64,000 nt of DNA from Ancylothrix sp. D3o (GTDB lineage: Bacteria; Cyanobacteriota; Cyanobacteriia; Cyanobacteriales; Oscillatoriaceae), in NCBI RefSeq assembly GCF_025370775.1, contig NZ_JAMXEX010000012.1, positions 114,145 through 178,144 of the forward strand. Reading direction: 5' to 3'. The translations under genes were made by a program, and so were the position numbers. Numbering within the stretch: position 1 is the first letter of the stretch; each line of letters starts with the position of its first letter. The notes beneath the pieces were generated by a model. That model was not told the origin of the DNA, searched no databases, and saw only the letters and a program-made list of their open reading frames with translations. Positions 53,001 through 61,639 of this stretch are shown here, piece by piece.

Positions 53001-54024
53001 CCTAGCAAAAATTTGGGCAGAAATACTAAACACCCAGCAGATCAGCATTACCGATAACTTTTTTGAAGCCGGTGGCGATTCCCTCACCGCCGTCAAGCTT
53101 TTAGACCAAATTCGCACCACATTTAACCGCGACTTCCCCCTATCTTTTCTCTTCTTAAACCCCACATTAGAAGCCTTAGCAAAAACCCTTACCTTAGAAA
53201 AACCTAATCTTTCTTGGTCGCCCTTAGTTCCCCTGCAAACCCAAGGAAAAAAACCGCCATTTTTCTGCGTTCATCCCATCTTTGGCGTAGTTTTTCCCTA
53301 TTATGAATTAGCCTTTCATCTCGGCAAAAATCAACCCTTTTACGCCCTCCAACCCAAAGGAATTGATGGCCGGCACCCACCCCTCACCACCATAGAAGAA
53401 ATGGCAGCTTTTTACATACAAGCGATGCAAACCGTCCAACCAAAAGGGCCGTATTATATAGGAGGGTGGTCTTTTGGTGGATTAGTAGCCTTTGAAATGG
53501 CACAACAACTACAAAAAGCCGGCGAAAAAATAGCTTTATTAGCCCTACTTGATACCCAAGCGCCGGTCAGTACAAATAAACCCTCGTTGTGGCAAAGTTG
53601 CAAATTTCTTTTCACCACCGTATCCCGCTATATTTGGCCTTTTTTCTTAGATTATTTTTCCCTCACTACTCTTTCTGACAACCCCAAAAATAAAAAATCT
53701 GCCCTCAAATTTTCCCAAATACTTAACCTCATCTCTAACGATTCAAAACAGCAAATTTTCCGAGAACTAGCACTGCGTCCCATCTTCCCTGTATTTTGGG
53801 CAAATAATCAAGCCACCCTTAACTACACACCCGAAATTTATCCAAACCGAATTACCCTTTTTAAATCAAATCAAGAAAGCTTAAACAACACAGATTCAAC
53901 CCTTGGCTGGAGTCATTTAACCACAGAAAGAGTAGACATTCTTGAGATTCCAGGTAATCATTTAACTATGGTGAGAAAACCTCATGTAAAAATCCTAGCG
54001 GAGCAACTAAAAAAATGTATGTAG
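50011..54024 (+). CDS. Nonribosomal peptide synthetase, module 3 with thioesterase (C-A-PCP-TE)
   Basis: 1337 aa. C domain (about 8-450) with HHIVADGWS, A domain (about 470-960) with YTSGSTGTPKG and YKTGD, PCP with EAGGDSLTAVKLL (Ser near 1022), and a type I thioesterase (about 1075-1337) with FFCVHPIFG, GWSFGG nucleophile motif and EIPGNHLTMV with the catalytic His. Specificity residues D-A-F-T-I-A-A-V-W resemble Phe codes (GrsA: D-A-W-T-I-A-A-I-C), so an aromatic residue is expected. The TE releases or cyclises the peptide. No MbtH, epimerase domain, transporter or phosphopantetheinyl transferase gene is adjacent. Confidence 0.93.
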   Translation: MVVEKNTNSLPDQETEVFIFPASFAQNRLWFLNQLAPANPFYNVTAGLQITGPLNITALQQTLNEIIRRHETLRTTFVMQNGQLLQLIHPNLTLPLPIINLQNIPATEQQKQTQKIATEEAKKPFDLATGPLFKTTLLQLSEAQFILLLNLHHIVADGWSIGVLIQEFATLYTNFQKNQPLTLPQLPLQYADFSEWQRQYLQGEILETQLNYWQQKLKEITPLNLPTDRPRPPLPTYKGAKQHLTLSPPLTQALKTLSRQQNVTLFVTLLAAFKTLLYRYTQQEDITIGSPIANRNQSEIEPLIGFFVNSLVLRTNLTGNPTFQELLNRVKQTTIEAYTHQDLPFEKLVEKLQPERDPSRNPLFQISFSLQNTPIQTLQLPELTLQPLEIETGTAKLDLEFHIWEELEIIKCQIIYSTDLFNQNTIARMAEHFQTLLQAIAAHPNQPLSHLQILAPDEQHQILIKFNQNQFQPTTPNNQKLFHQHFETQVEKAPEAVAIVWENQQITYRQLNNKANQIAHHLQKLGVLPDVLVGICLERSPELIAALLGILKAGGGYLPLDPNYPEDRLKFILEDTQISLLITHSSLAPTFNHIEENKKTKLSIICIDKPLEKTTQKNPTTNLTPDNLAYVIYTSGSTGTPKGVLIEHRGLNNLIQAQKQIFNPQPHHRILQFASLSFDASIFEIVMALANGATLYLGKKESLLPGQPLISFLKRHSITHITLPPAVLKLLPNDELPALQTIICAGETCTPDIVKKWATNRTFINAYGPTETTVWASFAEIIDTSKNPPIGRPIPNTKLYILDKNLQPVPVGIPGELYISGAGVARGYLNRPALTAEKFISLSPPFPIPNSPSPIYKTGDLARYLPDGNIEFLGRIDQQVKIRGHRIELEEIETLLTQHPNIKQTAVIVLENPDSNKRLIAYTTHHQFPAPSPQELRNFLKEKLPQFMLPNTFICIDSFPLNSNGKIDRHRLTSPEFFNNTSDNKTFIAPRTPAEINLAKIWAEILNTQQISITDNFFEAGGDSLTAVKLLDQIRTTFNRDFPLSFLFLNPTLEALAKTLTLEKPNLSWSPLVPLQTQGKKPPFFCVHPIFGVVFPYYELAFHLGKNQPFYALQPKGIDGRHPPLTTIEEMAAFYIQAMQTVQPKGPYYIGGWSFGGLVAFEMAQQLQKAGEKIALLALLDTQAPVSTNKPSLWQSCKFLFTTVSRYIWPFFLDYFSLTTLSDNPKNKKSALKFSQILNLISNDSKQQIFRELALRPIFPVFWANNQATLNYTPEIYPNRITLFKSNQESLNNTDSTLGWSHLTTERVDILEIPGNHLTMVRKPHVKILAEQLKKCM

Positions 54025-54081
54025 TTGCCATTCACGCTTTCTTTGCATAACCTAAATGCAAAAGCGCTAAATAGCAACTAC
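54021..54081. terminator. Large inverted repeat at the end of the NRPS operon
   Basis: GTAGTTGC (54021-54028) with GCAACTAC (54074-54081), and inner TTTGCAT (54042-54048) with ATGCAAA (54056-54062); starts at the NRPS stop codon. Between convergent genes and no T-run, so termination is plausible but not certain. Confidence 0.55.
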
Positions 54082-54100
54082 ACACATAAGAAAACTGTTT

Positions 54101-55498
54101 TTACCCGGCCTCAATTTCCCCCTCATTAACAACCCGCCGGCGAACCGAATAAAAACTAGCAATCATCCCCACAACCAACCACCAAAGCGTACTAACCTCT
54201 GGCCGGTACCAAACCGTATCAACAAAACCATGACTCAACATACCCAACATAGAAGCCACAGCAGCCATCAACCAAAAAGCATCAACACTCCTCAAATCTC
54301 GCAAACGTAAAAACTGCACACGAGCCTGATTAAAAGTCACAATCAACAACCAAACAAAACAACTAAAACCAATCAAACCAGTTTCCACAGCCACCTCAAG
54401 CCAAATAGAATAAGCACTCAAAGCACTAAACTTAGGCTTCATAAAAAGCGGATAAACCTGATTAAAAGCCACATTTCCCGGCCCAATTCCCAAAATAGGA
54501 TGAGCCCGAATCATTTGGCGCACCGACTCCCAAACATTAATCCGAAAATTATTACTACTATCTTCCCGTCCTGCAAACATACTAAAAATCCGATCCCTCA
54601 CCGGCTCAACCAAAACCACAGCCACCACCAAAATAGCAGCCAAACCCCCCAAAGTTGCCGGCACACCCCACCGGCGCCAAACCGGCGGCAAATCAACACT
54701 AAACCACAAAACCAACAACAAAATCATTGCCAACAAAGCAACCGCAAAACCAATCCAACCCCCCCGACTATAAGTTAAAACCAAACAACCAGAATTTAAC
54801 AAAAACATAGTCAAAGCCAGCAACTTTGGCCCCCAACCACGCCAAACAAAAAACGCCGCCAAACTAAAAGCAACCGCCGGCACCAAATACCCAGCCAAAA
54901 GATTAGGATTCCCCAAATAACTATAAACCCGCGTCACATTTGCAGTCGAAGAAGTAGGATCAGTCCAAGTAGCCAAAGCTTCCACCTTAAAAAACCACTG
55001 ACGAATCCCATAAGCACTTACCACAAGAGCAGCGTGCAAATAAACAGCAATCAACCAAGAACGAATACGCGGCGAACGAAGAAGCCGAGAAAGCAAAGCA
55101 AAAATTATCAAATAAAGAGTTAACTTAGTCCAGCCAGAAAAAGCAGCCTTCCTCACCGGCGAAACAGCCGTAGCCACCGTCGCCACACACCAATAAAGCA
55201 AAACCATCCAATGAACAGGAGTTACCCCAACCCCAGAATCATCAGACAACGTAAGCAAAAGCCAAAAACCAGCACAACAAAGCAGCAGAATCCCCAACAA
55301 ATCATTACTAGAAAACGGAGCCAATAAATAAACACAAGAGACAATAGAAGCCGCAATTACATCTCCCCACTGCATCAGAAAACTACTTTCTCGCCACCGG
55401 CGCAGAGGGCGATTGACAAACCCAAAAAGTAAACTAGAATTTTGCCACCCCTGTAGCAAAAAATTCTCCAAAGATAAACGTTGCCAAATAGAAAACAT
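54101..55498 (-). CDS. ictB: IctB family membrane protein (O-antigen ligase superfamily)
   Basis: 465 aa with start at ATG 55498 (MFSIWQRLSLENF), matching the IctB N-terminus; a GTG at 55528 is an alternative. At least ten transmembrane helices and the Wzy/O-antigen-ligase features: SYLGNPNLLAGYLVP, TYSRGGWIGF and RINVWESVRQMIRAHPILGIGPGN. IctB was named as putative inorganic-carbon transporter in Synechococcus, but a direct transport role was later questioned; the true function may be polysaccharide-related. Conserved across cyanobacteria. Convergent with the NRPS operon. Confidence 0.9.
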   Translation of the reverse strand: MFSIWQRLSLENFLLQGWQNSSLLFGFVNRPLRRWRESSFLMQWGDVIAASIVSCVYLLAPFSSNDLLGILLLCCAGFWLLLTLSDDSGVGVTPVHWMVLLYWCVATVATAVSPVRKAAFSGWTKLTLYLIIFALLSRLLRSPRIRSWLIAVYLHAALVVSAYGIRQWFFKVEALATWTDPTSSTANVTRVYSYLGNPNLLAGYLVPAVAFSLAAFFVWRGWGPKLLALTMFLLNSGCLVLTYSRGGWIGFAVALLAMILLLVLWFSVDLPPVWRRWGVPATLGGLAAILVVAVVLVEPVRDRIFSMFAGREDSSNNFRINVWESVRQMIRAHPILGIGPGNVAFNQVYPLFMKPKFSALSAYSIWLEVAVETGLIGFSCFVWLLIVTFNQARVQFLRLRDLRSVDAFWLMAAVASMLGMLSHGFVDTVWYRPEVSTLWWLVVGMIASFYSVRRRVVNEGEIEAG

Positions 55499-55617
55499 AG
55501 TGCTAATAAAAGTAAAATTTCCGTCCACACAAAAAAGTCAACCGTCAAAAATCATTCAAACCAGAGATCCTGAGCCCATGACAATTGACTTTTAACATAA
55601 TGACCCATAACAGTTGA

Positions 55618-57183
55618 CTAACCCAACTCCGGTAAACTCACCACATAACGATATCCTGCTTCCGGCGAACCCTGAACAGAAATTTCACCCCGGTGAAGTT
55701 CCGCCAGCAAGCAACTCAACAGAAGACCCAAACTTTCACGCGACCGGTGGAATGCACTTCGCCCCTGGTTTGCTATCGTAGAATGCCGGTGAGACTCTAA
55801 TTTTTCTGAATTTACAACCTCCTCAACCGCCACACCATTTCCCATCCCCCCCATCGGCAGCCTATACTCACCCTCAGACAACACCTTAGTCTCCGACTCA
55901 TCCAAAAGAGCCGGCCCAACCACACGGTCATTTAGCGAACAAGAAGACAACGCCGCCAGAGGTAAACCCTCCCCCAGCCAAGGATGAGACACCCAGACCG
56001 TGAGATGGAGACGCTGCATTTTCCGCGAAACATGAATGCGAACAATACTACCCGCAGAAGAAGACTCAATCACACAAAAAATCAAGTTATAGAGCAACTG
56101 CTGAACTTTCAGTTTATCCAACACCCAGATGCGATTTCCCGGTTCCACCGTCAAGCGAATTTCTTGTTCACGCCGGTTCAAGTCTTGCTCCAAAGAATTA
56201 ATTACCTTAGAGCAAAGCATCTCCACATCCAGCGGACTCTGGTGCAGAGCTTCCCCACTGTCGTCAAGTTCCATCAAAGCCAAAACCTCATCCACCAGCG
56301 AAAGCAAATACTTACCGCTATCGTGGATAATACCGAGATATTCCTGCTGCTTATTCGTCAAAGACCCATAAATTCCCCGGTTGAGTACACTTGCCATCCC
56401 CAACACCGAAGTTAAAGGCGTTCGCAGCGCCTCAGTCACACGAGTGATCATTTGCGTTTTAATGCTTTTGAAACCCTCATTCGGGTTGGAAGCTGCACCC
56501 AGCCTAATTTCTGGGCCTAGCACCATCGCCGAAGCAACTTCAGGCACCGGCATCGAAGCCAGCAACGACAGGCGCTCAAATTCACTCATACAAAGGCGAG
56601 CCGTCATTTCCAAAAATTGAATTTCTTTTGAACTAAAATAGCGCGGAGCCAGATCCATCACCGCCAACGTTCCTAAACACTTGCCCGTTGAACTCAGCAA
56701 TGGTACCCCCAAATAAGCACGAATACCGACCTCCTGCACCAAAGCAACCTGAGCAAGATCCGGGTAAGCCGCCGTATCGCGGATCGCCACAACCTGCCGG
56801 TTTTCGATCACCGTCTTACATAAACTCTCATCGCAAGATAAATAAACCGTCCCCGATCCTCGTTTGATAGGCATCAAGTGGGGCAACCCCTCAGCAGCCA
56901 AAACCCAAACCCGGTTTTGATCGAGCCATCCCACAATCGCAATGGGAATCTCTAAAAACTCAGCCGCCGCTTTCGACGCTTGTTCAAAAGCCGGACACGG
57001 TTGCCCTTCTAAATAGCCATTATCTTCTAGCGGCTGACCAAGACGGTAGTTTTGCAGTGCTAGCGCACTTAAACAATCCTCTCTACTCACTTTTTTCTTT
57101 TCCTCTGCCAACAAGCGATGGATTAAGTTGCGCTTTATAAGTATTACAAACGCTGGATCGGGAAAATGATCTTGTCGCGCCAT
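55618..57183 (-). CDS. GAF-domain histidine-kinase-like protein lacking the acceptor His
   Basis: 521 aa, start at ATG 57183 (MARQDHFPDPAF); the frame extends to 57297 without family resemblance. GAF domain (about 65-205, AAAEFLEIPIAIVGWLDQNR, IRAYLGVPL), then a HisKA-type region with EALRTPLTSVLG (251-262), where the H of the HELRTP phosphorylation motif is Glu. The ATPase region has a weak N-box (QLLYNLIFCVIE) and ends with SLGLLLSCLLAELHRGEISV...YRYVVSLP. It may be a pseudokinase, sensing a small molecule through GAF and acting by binding or with another kinase. No response regulator is adjacent. Confidence 0.82.
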   Translation of the reverse strand: MARQDHFPDPAFVILIKRNLIHRLLAEEKKKVSREDCLSALALQNYRLGQPLEDNGYLEGQPCPAFEQASKAAAEFLEIPIAIVGWLDQNRVWVLAAEGLPHLMPIKRGSGTVYLSCDESLCKTVIENRQVVAIRDTAAYPDLAQVALVQEVGIRAYLGVPLLSSTGKCLGTLAVMDLAPRYFSSKEIQFLEMTARLCMSEFERLSLLASMPVPEVASAMVLGPEIRLGAASNPNEGFKSIKTQMITRVTEALRTPLTSVLGMASVLNRGIYGSLTNKQQEYLGIIHDSGKYLLSLVDEVLALMELDDSGEALHQSPLDVEMLCSKVINSLEQDLNRREQEIRLTVEPGNRIWVLDKLKVQQLLYNLIFCVIESSSAGSIVRIHVSRKMQRLHLTVWVSHPWLGEGLPLAALSSCSLNDRVVGPALLDESETKVLSEGEYRLPMGGMGNGVAVEEVVNSEKLESHRHSTIANQGRSAFHRSRESLGLLLSCLLAELHRGEISVQGSPEAGYRYVVSLPELG

Positions 57184-57603
57184 CCTCTCACCATTTCCCG
57201 CGCCGGTGTACCCAGCGAGGCTCAAGAGCAACCACCGGCCGGTATGGCCATTGTTACTGCTCACCGGCGATATTTTTTTTCCAAATTTACCCCCCACAAC
57301 AGATGTAGGCTAAGCGCTTATCACTTTATGGGGAAGTTGACTTACATTCATCTTTCCCTAAGTAGCAACTCTTTTAACAATCGCTCCAGGGATTTCTCGT
57401 TTGGGCGCTTACAAATATTTCTTCAACGCAACAAAATCTCTTTGCTTTCCCCTGACCTTTCCTCTCAATCTCGCTCTAGCGCTTAAGCCTCAATTTTAAA
57501 TGCTCACTGGCTGGTTATTTCATAGCCATAACAACTTACAAAACCCGCCAATGGTTGGGTATGGCTAAATTTTAAATTTTACCCATCACCCATTACCAAG
57601 TTC
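57184..57603. other. Region between gun4 and the GAF kinase gene
   Basis: 420 nt, no credible gene. A TAGCCATA/TATGGCTA inverted repeat (57523-57530, 57560-57567) lies downstream of gun4 on its strand's 3' side. The rest should hold the promoter of the kinase-like gene. Confidence 0.5.
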
Positions 57604-58332
57604 TTAAAGAGACGACTGCCAACAAGGGTGATTTAACAATTTTTCCATCGTTCTCACCCCCCGCAGTTGGTTCGACAGCGGTAAATGCCCTCTCGGTGCG
57701 CTCAGGTTCCAGGTAAACTGTTGCGGGTAGCGCGTCCAGTTGTTGCCGTTTTTCCAACCAATTTTAGGCCAGAATTTATCCCAGTTTTTACTTAAAGATA
57801 GCCACATTTCCCTCTGGACTCTATAGCCAAATTTTCCTTCCGAATAAACAAACCACAGTTTGTCAATGGTTTGTAAATCGCCCCCCGGAATGTTATCTAT
57901 TTCGGTGAAATACAGCCATTTTCGGGTAACGGCTCCTTCCCCTGCTAATTGGCACAGCAATTGTATCGTTAGCCGGTCGGCTGCTTCAAACTCACAGCGA
58001 GCAAGCAACTCAAACAAAGGTTTGTAATCGATATCTCGCTCAGAAAACAGAGGAATGACACCACAAGGAAAGTGGCTTGTTAAAAATTCAGTGACTTTCG
58101 GTTGTTTTGACTGCAAAAGCATTTGATAAGCTTTGCCGGCGGCTGGTGTTACCGATTGTTGGGAAAGCTCACTTAAAAATTGCATCAAAATCTCCACAGC
58201 CGCCTCGCTAGGGTTGGCGAACTGTTGGAGAAGTTGGATCTGAGTTTTTTCGGGAGCCGTCCTTAACTGGGAGCTAAGGCCGGTCAGATCGTCATAGGTT
58301 TGTGGTGCGGGAGATGCAGTATTTTCTCTCAT
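57604..58332 (-). CDS. gun4: Mg-chelatase-activating protein Gun4
   Basis: 242 aa. Binds protoporphyrin IX and Mg-protoporphyrin IX and stimulates ChlH, steering porphyrin to chlorophyll. N-terminal helical bundle (about 15-85) as in Synechocystis Gun4, then the GUN4 core (about 90-235) with IDYKPLFELLARCEFEAAD, FGYRVQREMW and the signature WTRYPQQFTWNLSAPRGHLP followed by SNQLRGVR. Length close to the 233-aa Synechocystis protein. Single gene. Confidence 0.96.
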   Translation of the reverse strand: MRENTASPAPQTYDDLTGLSSQLRTAPEKTQIQLLQQFANPSEAAVEILMQFLSELSQQSVTPAAGKAYQMLLQSKQPKVTEFLTSHFPCGVIPLFSERDIDYKPLFELLARCEFEAADRLTIQLLCQLAGEGAVTRKWLYFTEIDNIPGGDLQTIDKLWFVYSEGKFGYRVQREMWLSLSKNWDKFWPKIGWKNGNNWTRYPQQFTWNLSAPRGHLPLSNQLRGVRTMEKLLNHPCWQSSL

Positions 58333-58850
58333 GTAAAGCTCTCTGCGATTCGCAGTTCAGCTATTAACCTTTACTATTGGAGCTTTGACTAATTGTACAA
58401 TCAACCTCGCTCCACTCTATACTTTCCTATATAGCCTTGACAAAAAGCCTGCATTATGATTTTTTATCAAGCCGACTCAATGACATTCCTGTCAACAGCG
58501 GACTGTCAAGCCGGTTGAGCAAATTCTTACCAAAGGTAAAGGTGGCGACTCTTGGCATATCTGGAGAAACCTCGGTTTCTAGCCGGACAATTTTAAAGCA
58601 TCGAAAACTGAAAAAAGCGTTTTTTTGTTAAATTTTTTCACCTAGCCAGCAATGATTTTTGTGGTGCTGCTCATCAACCAAGTGAGCGCAGAAACCCTGA
58701 TTGCGATCTAGATCACCAACCACCAAGATAACAATCACAGCTTTTAGCAGTTTAATATCACTTCTACTGTCCTCTCTAAGAGGCACTATCAATTTAGAGG
58801 AATAATTCTCGGAGAATAGCCGCTACCAAGACAGCCAAGGAGAGAAACCC
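58333..58850. other. Intergenic region between gun4 and the small ORF
   Basis: 518 nt. A 64-codon frame at 58437 starts with TTG, lacks a ribosome-binding site and is unconvincing. TTGACA occurs at 58437 but no well-spaced -10 is seen. A CCTCTCTAAGAGG palindrome near 58772-58784 precedes the small ORF. Confidence 0.45.
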
Positions 58851-59027
58851 ATGTTAGAAAAAGTCATTTTGGCAACTACCCTCACATTTTTGCTCAATTT
58901 GTTTTTAGCATTGAGTGTACCTTCCTCGGTATCAAAAACTAATTTAAGGTTGAACTGGCTCCCAGAACAAACACCACACAAACCTGCTCAGCTTGCGGAT
59001 AATCCCAAAGCTTCCCAAATATTTTAA
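58851..59027 (+). CDS. Small membrane or secreted peptide, 58 aa
   Basis: ATG at 58851 with a strong AAGGAGAG 8 nt upstream. The product starts MLEKVILATTLTFLLNLFLA, a short basic/acidic start plus a hydrophobic stretch (about residues 5-23) that is either a signal peptide or a single membrane helix. This is followed by a polar Pro-rich tail (WLPEQTPHKPAQLADNP). I recognise no family. It lies immediately before the decayed IS5-type element. Confidence 0.55.
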   Translation: MLEKVILATTLTFLLNLFLALSVPSSVSKTNLRLNWLPEQTPHKPAQLADNPKASQIF

Positions 59028-59239
59028 ACCCTGTAAAATAGTTTTTGTAAAAAAGACATCTCCGCAAACTCTCAAAGCTGCTCTCTGACTAGCTTTTTTT
59101 CTTTAAGTAAAGGCACAGATGATTAACTAGCCTACACCATAAAATAAGGGTTTGAGTTTATTGCTATTGCTAACTCAGCTAAAAAAATCGAGGAATTTGC
59201 CTGATTTTTATGAGGAGATAACAGAAGCTTTCACGACTG

Positions 59240-60147
59240 GTAAAATAAGGGATTTAATTCGGAGTCTCACTAATCCACAAATTGTCATAATGACTAGTTT
59301 ATACTCCTTAGGAATTAACCTAAATCTTTCTTGAACAACTCGAAATATTTTGAGCAAACGAATTTGGTGTTCAACACATATTCGGTGGCTGGAAAAAATT
59401 TTATTCTCTTGTTTCTGCTCTTTGGTTAACTTTCCCTTTCTTGGTCTTTTAATTGGAGTCTCAATTAAATCTTCCCCCTTCTAAGCTAAATCTCCTTTAA
59501 ACTTTTGTTCGGGAGCACAGCTGTCGCGGTTTTCTCGAAATAAAGTTATATCACTTTTTGATCCAGGCTCATCTGTTATAACATCCAAAATCTCTTTGCC
59601 GTTTGGTAAGACAATAATTTGAGTTTTAAATGTATGATTACTTTTCTTGCTTGAATAATACTTTCCCTGTTCGGTCTGAGTTCCAGGTCTTTCCCTGACT
59701 TGTTCATAGCTATCAACAATTAATTCATAAGCTGTGAGTATTTCTTTAACCATCTAATAGTCGGAATCTTTTTATTTACTTGTTCAAGTAAACTACATGG
59801 TAGTAATTCTACTCTTTTGTGGTAGCCAGTAATTAAATGTATCATTGGCTGTTGTTTCAGTAGAGACGAACTGCTGCGAACGTCTCTACTAACTGGATAC
59901 CAAGAAGTTGAAATGTGGTCATTTGTCTTAAATACACTAAAGTCAAAATTATTTGTTCTTCTGTAGATAACTTGGGTTTACGGCCACCTCCAGCCGAGAT
60001 AATTCTTATTTTCTTTGATTCGGCGAGAATTTGTTTTTTTTGATGTAACTTTTCGGCATTTTGAATTAATGATTGTAGCTCAGGATACCCGACACCAATT
60101 AATCGTTGTGTTTCTTGAGGGTTCTTGTTTATATGCTCTAGTATAGA
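59240..60147 (-). pseudogene. IS5-type transposase remnant (copy A)
   Basis: The 90-codon open piece at 59481-59753 keeps ELIVDSYEQVRERPGTQTEQ, KKSNHTFKTQIIVLPNG and PGSKSDITLFRE, a DDE_Tnp_4-like core with its first catalytic Asp (in VDSYEQ) intact. The flanking parts are in other frames; the N-terminal helix-turn-helix part is split by the repeat at 59860-59890, and the start codon position found in copy B is lost. Confidence 0.8.
59860..59890. repeat. AGTAGAGACG palindrome inserted in the IS5-type remnant
   Basis: AGTAGAGACG (59860-59869) with CGTCTCTACT (59881-59890). Same family as 5976-5996 and 63205-63235. In copy B the corresponding position has no such insert. Confidence 0.85.
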
Positions 60148-60230
60148 ACTCCTAAGTTTGGTGGAAAAAACTGTTATTATATTCTTTATATCAGAAAATG
60201 ATACTATAGCAGTCCTAAATAGGTCATAAC

Positions 60231-61404
60231 CAGAAATGTTGAATGTTGTTACAAAACTTTACACAAATGATTATAATACGCTTATCAAGGGTTAAAATGT
60301 CAACATCGCATAATATCTTCCATCCAATGGACATAACTAATTTTTTGGCACATACAAGCCTGTAAATAGCGAAACTTATCTAACATTTTATTACCCCATT
60401 CTTGGGGAGTCGATACAAGTTGTAAAATCAGATAGGCTATGAGACTGGCATAAATTTGTATGCCAATCCCATTGACATTTTTACTGATTAGTCTATCCAA
60501 TTTTAGGTGCATTTTTAAAAATTTCCATAACAATTCAACTCCCCAACGTAAGCGATAAATATCTCTAATTTCATCATCGGTGACTGCCGCCTCCCCATCT
60601 CTAGGTAAATTAGTAACTAAGCGAAATTCCGTTTTAGTTTCTACATCGCAAAAATTCACAACTCTATTAGCTTCGGAAGATGAGCCAATTTTTATTAATC
60701 CCCTTTCTTCGTCAATTTCGAGTTTCCAATTATTTTTAATTCGCAAGACAAAATATTTGTCTTTTTGGACTGCGAATTCTATTAAATCTAGTCCGGCAAA
60801 TCCCTATCCATTACACCAACTCCATTTGGAGGCAATTCAGATATCATTTTTGAGCCAAATTTATAATCATGTGTATCTCCAAAATTTACCAAGCTCTCTT
60901 CTAAACTTCCCTTAGACAAATTTAGAGAACTAAAAAGTTTTACTTGATGATATCCTAGAACCCATAGTAATTTACTCGTTAAGGTAATCACGGTTGAATC
61001 AATTGGACATATAGCGTATTTATCCCGGAATTTAGTAGGAACTTTTTTCTGGACTAACCGATTCAGTTGAGCATAAATTTTCTTAAATATTTCATGGCTT
61101 CTGTGAGTGTTGGCCTTGGAAAATGTTGAAATTCTTACGTCAATCCCTGTATTATTTAACCTTTTAAATAAGTCCCTCATACTCGCGCGAGCTATTATCG
61201 AGGGCATAAGCCAACCAACACTCAACATACAGGCGGCTGTTCAAAACCGGATAATCATTTTTAGGCAAAATTTTGAGGATGTCTTTGACAATCTGCGGAA
61301 ATGAATTTACAATCATTATTAATCATTTATTTTAATTGTTCGCCCAAAGTTTACCATATTTTGGGCGTTTTTTTTAACCTCGTTCTTAACATTCAACACT
61401 TCTG
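60231..61404 (-). mobile_element. IS4-type element with 9-bp target duplication
   Basis: Terminal repeats CAGAAATGTTGAATGTT (60231-60247) and the complement CAGAAGTGTTGAATGTT (61388-61404), 16 of 17 matching. Flanked directly by GGTCATAAC at 60222-60230 and 61405-61413. It sits between the left end and the transposase start of the IS630-type element. Confidence 0.92.
60300..61316 (-). pseudogene. IS4-family transposase, two frameshifts
   Basis: The coding frame starts at ATG 61316 (MIVNSFPQIVKDILKIL), shifts near 61190-61210 at a CTCGCGCGAG palindrome, continues as SMRDLFKRLNNTGIDVRIST and ICPIDSTVITL (first Asp). It shifts again near 60800 just after GVGVMDR (second Asp), then runs to 60300 with the IS4 signature YRLRWGVELLWKFLK (Glu, Y-x2-R-x3-E-x6-K type). 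All catalytic residues persist but the frame is broken twice, so the copy is probably dead. Confidence 0.88.
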
Positions 61405-61639
61405 GGTCATAACAGGTATAGTATTAATTGGTGTCTAAATTAAAAAATGAACATGGAAATTATTTCTGAGTTAAATGATTTTATTAATCACACGAAAGAA
61501 GCTAGAGAAATAAAAAGAGCTTTAGCTGTCAAAATGATTTTAAAAGGAAAATCCTACCATGAAATCAAAGAATTATTACAAGTTTCTCATAGTTTTATTA
61601 GTTTGTGGAAAAATCAAGCTCTGTTTTTCGGAGTAGAGA

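Larger units (their letters stand above)
59054..60190 (-). mobile_element. Decayed IS5-type element (copy A)
   Basis: Left end AGACATCTCC at 59054-59063, identical to the terminal repeat of copy B (61640-62783), and the whole stretch can be read in parallel with copy B on the minus strand. Right end degraded: after AACTGTTATTAT near 60178 the match is lost. The transposase is broken at several points and a palindromic repeat is inserted at 59860-59890. Confidence 0.82.

Noticed and set aside
58437..58631. 64-codon plus-strand frame before the small membrane peptide gene
   Set aside because: TTG start without a ribosome-binding site; no protein-like features.
59152..59334. 60-codon plus-strand frame
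   Set aside because: It is antisense to the transposase remnant of IS5-type copy A, as shown by parallel reading with copy B.
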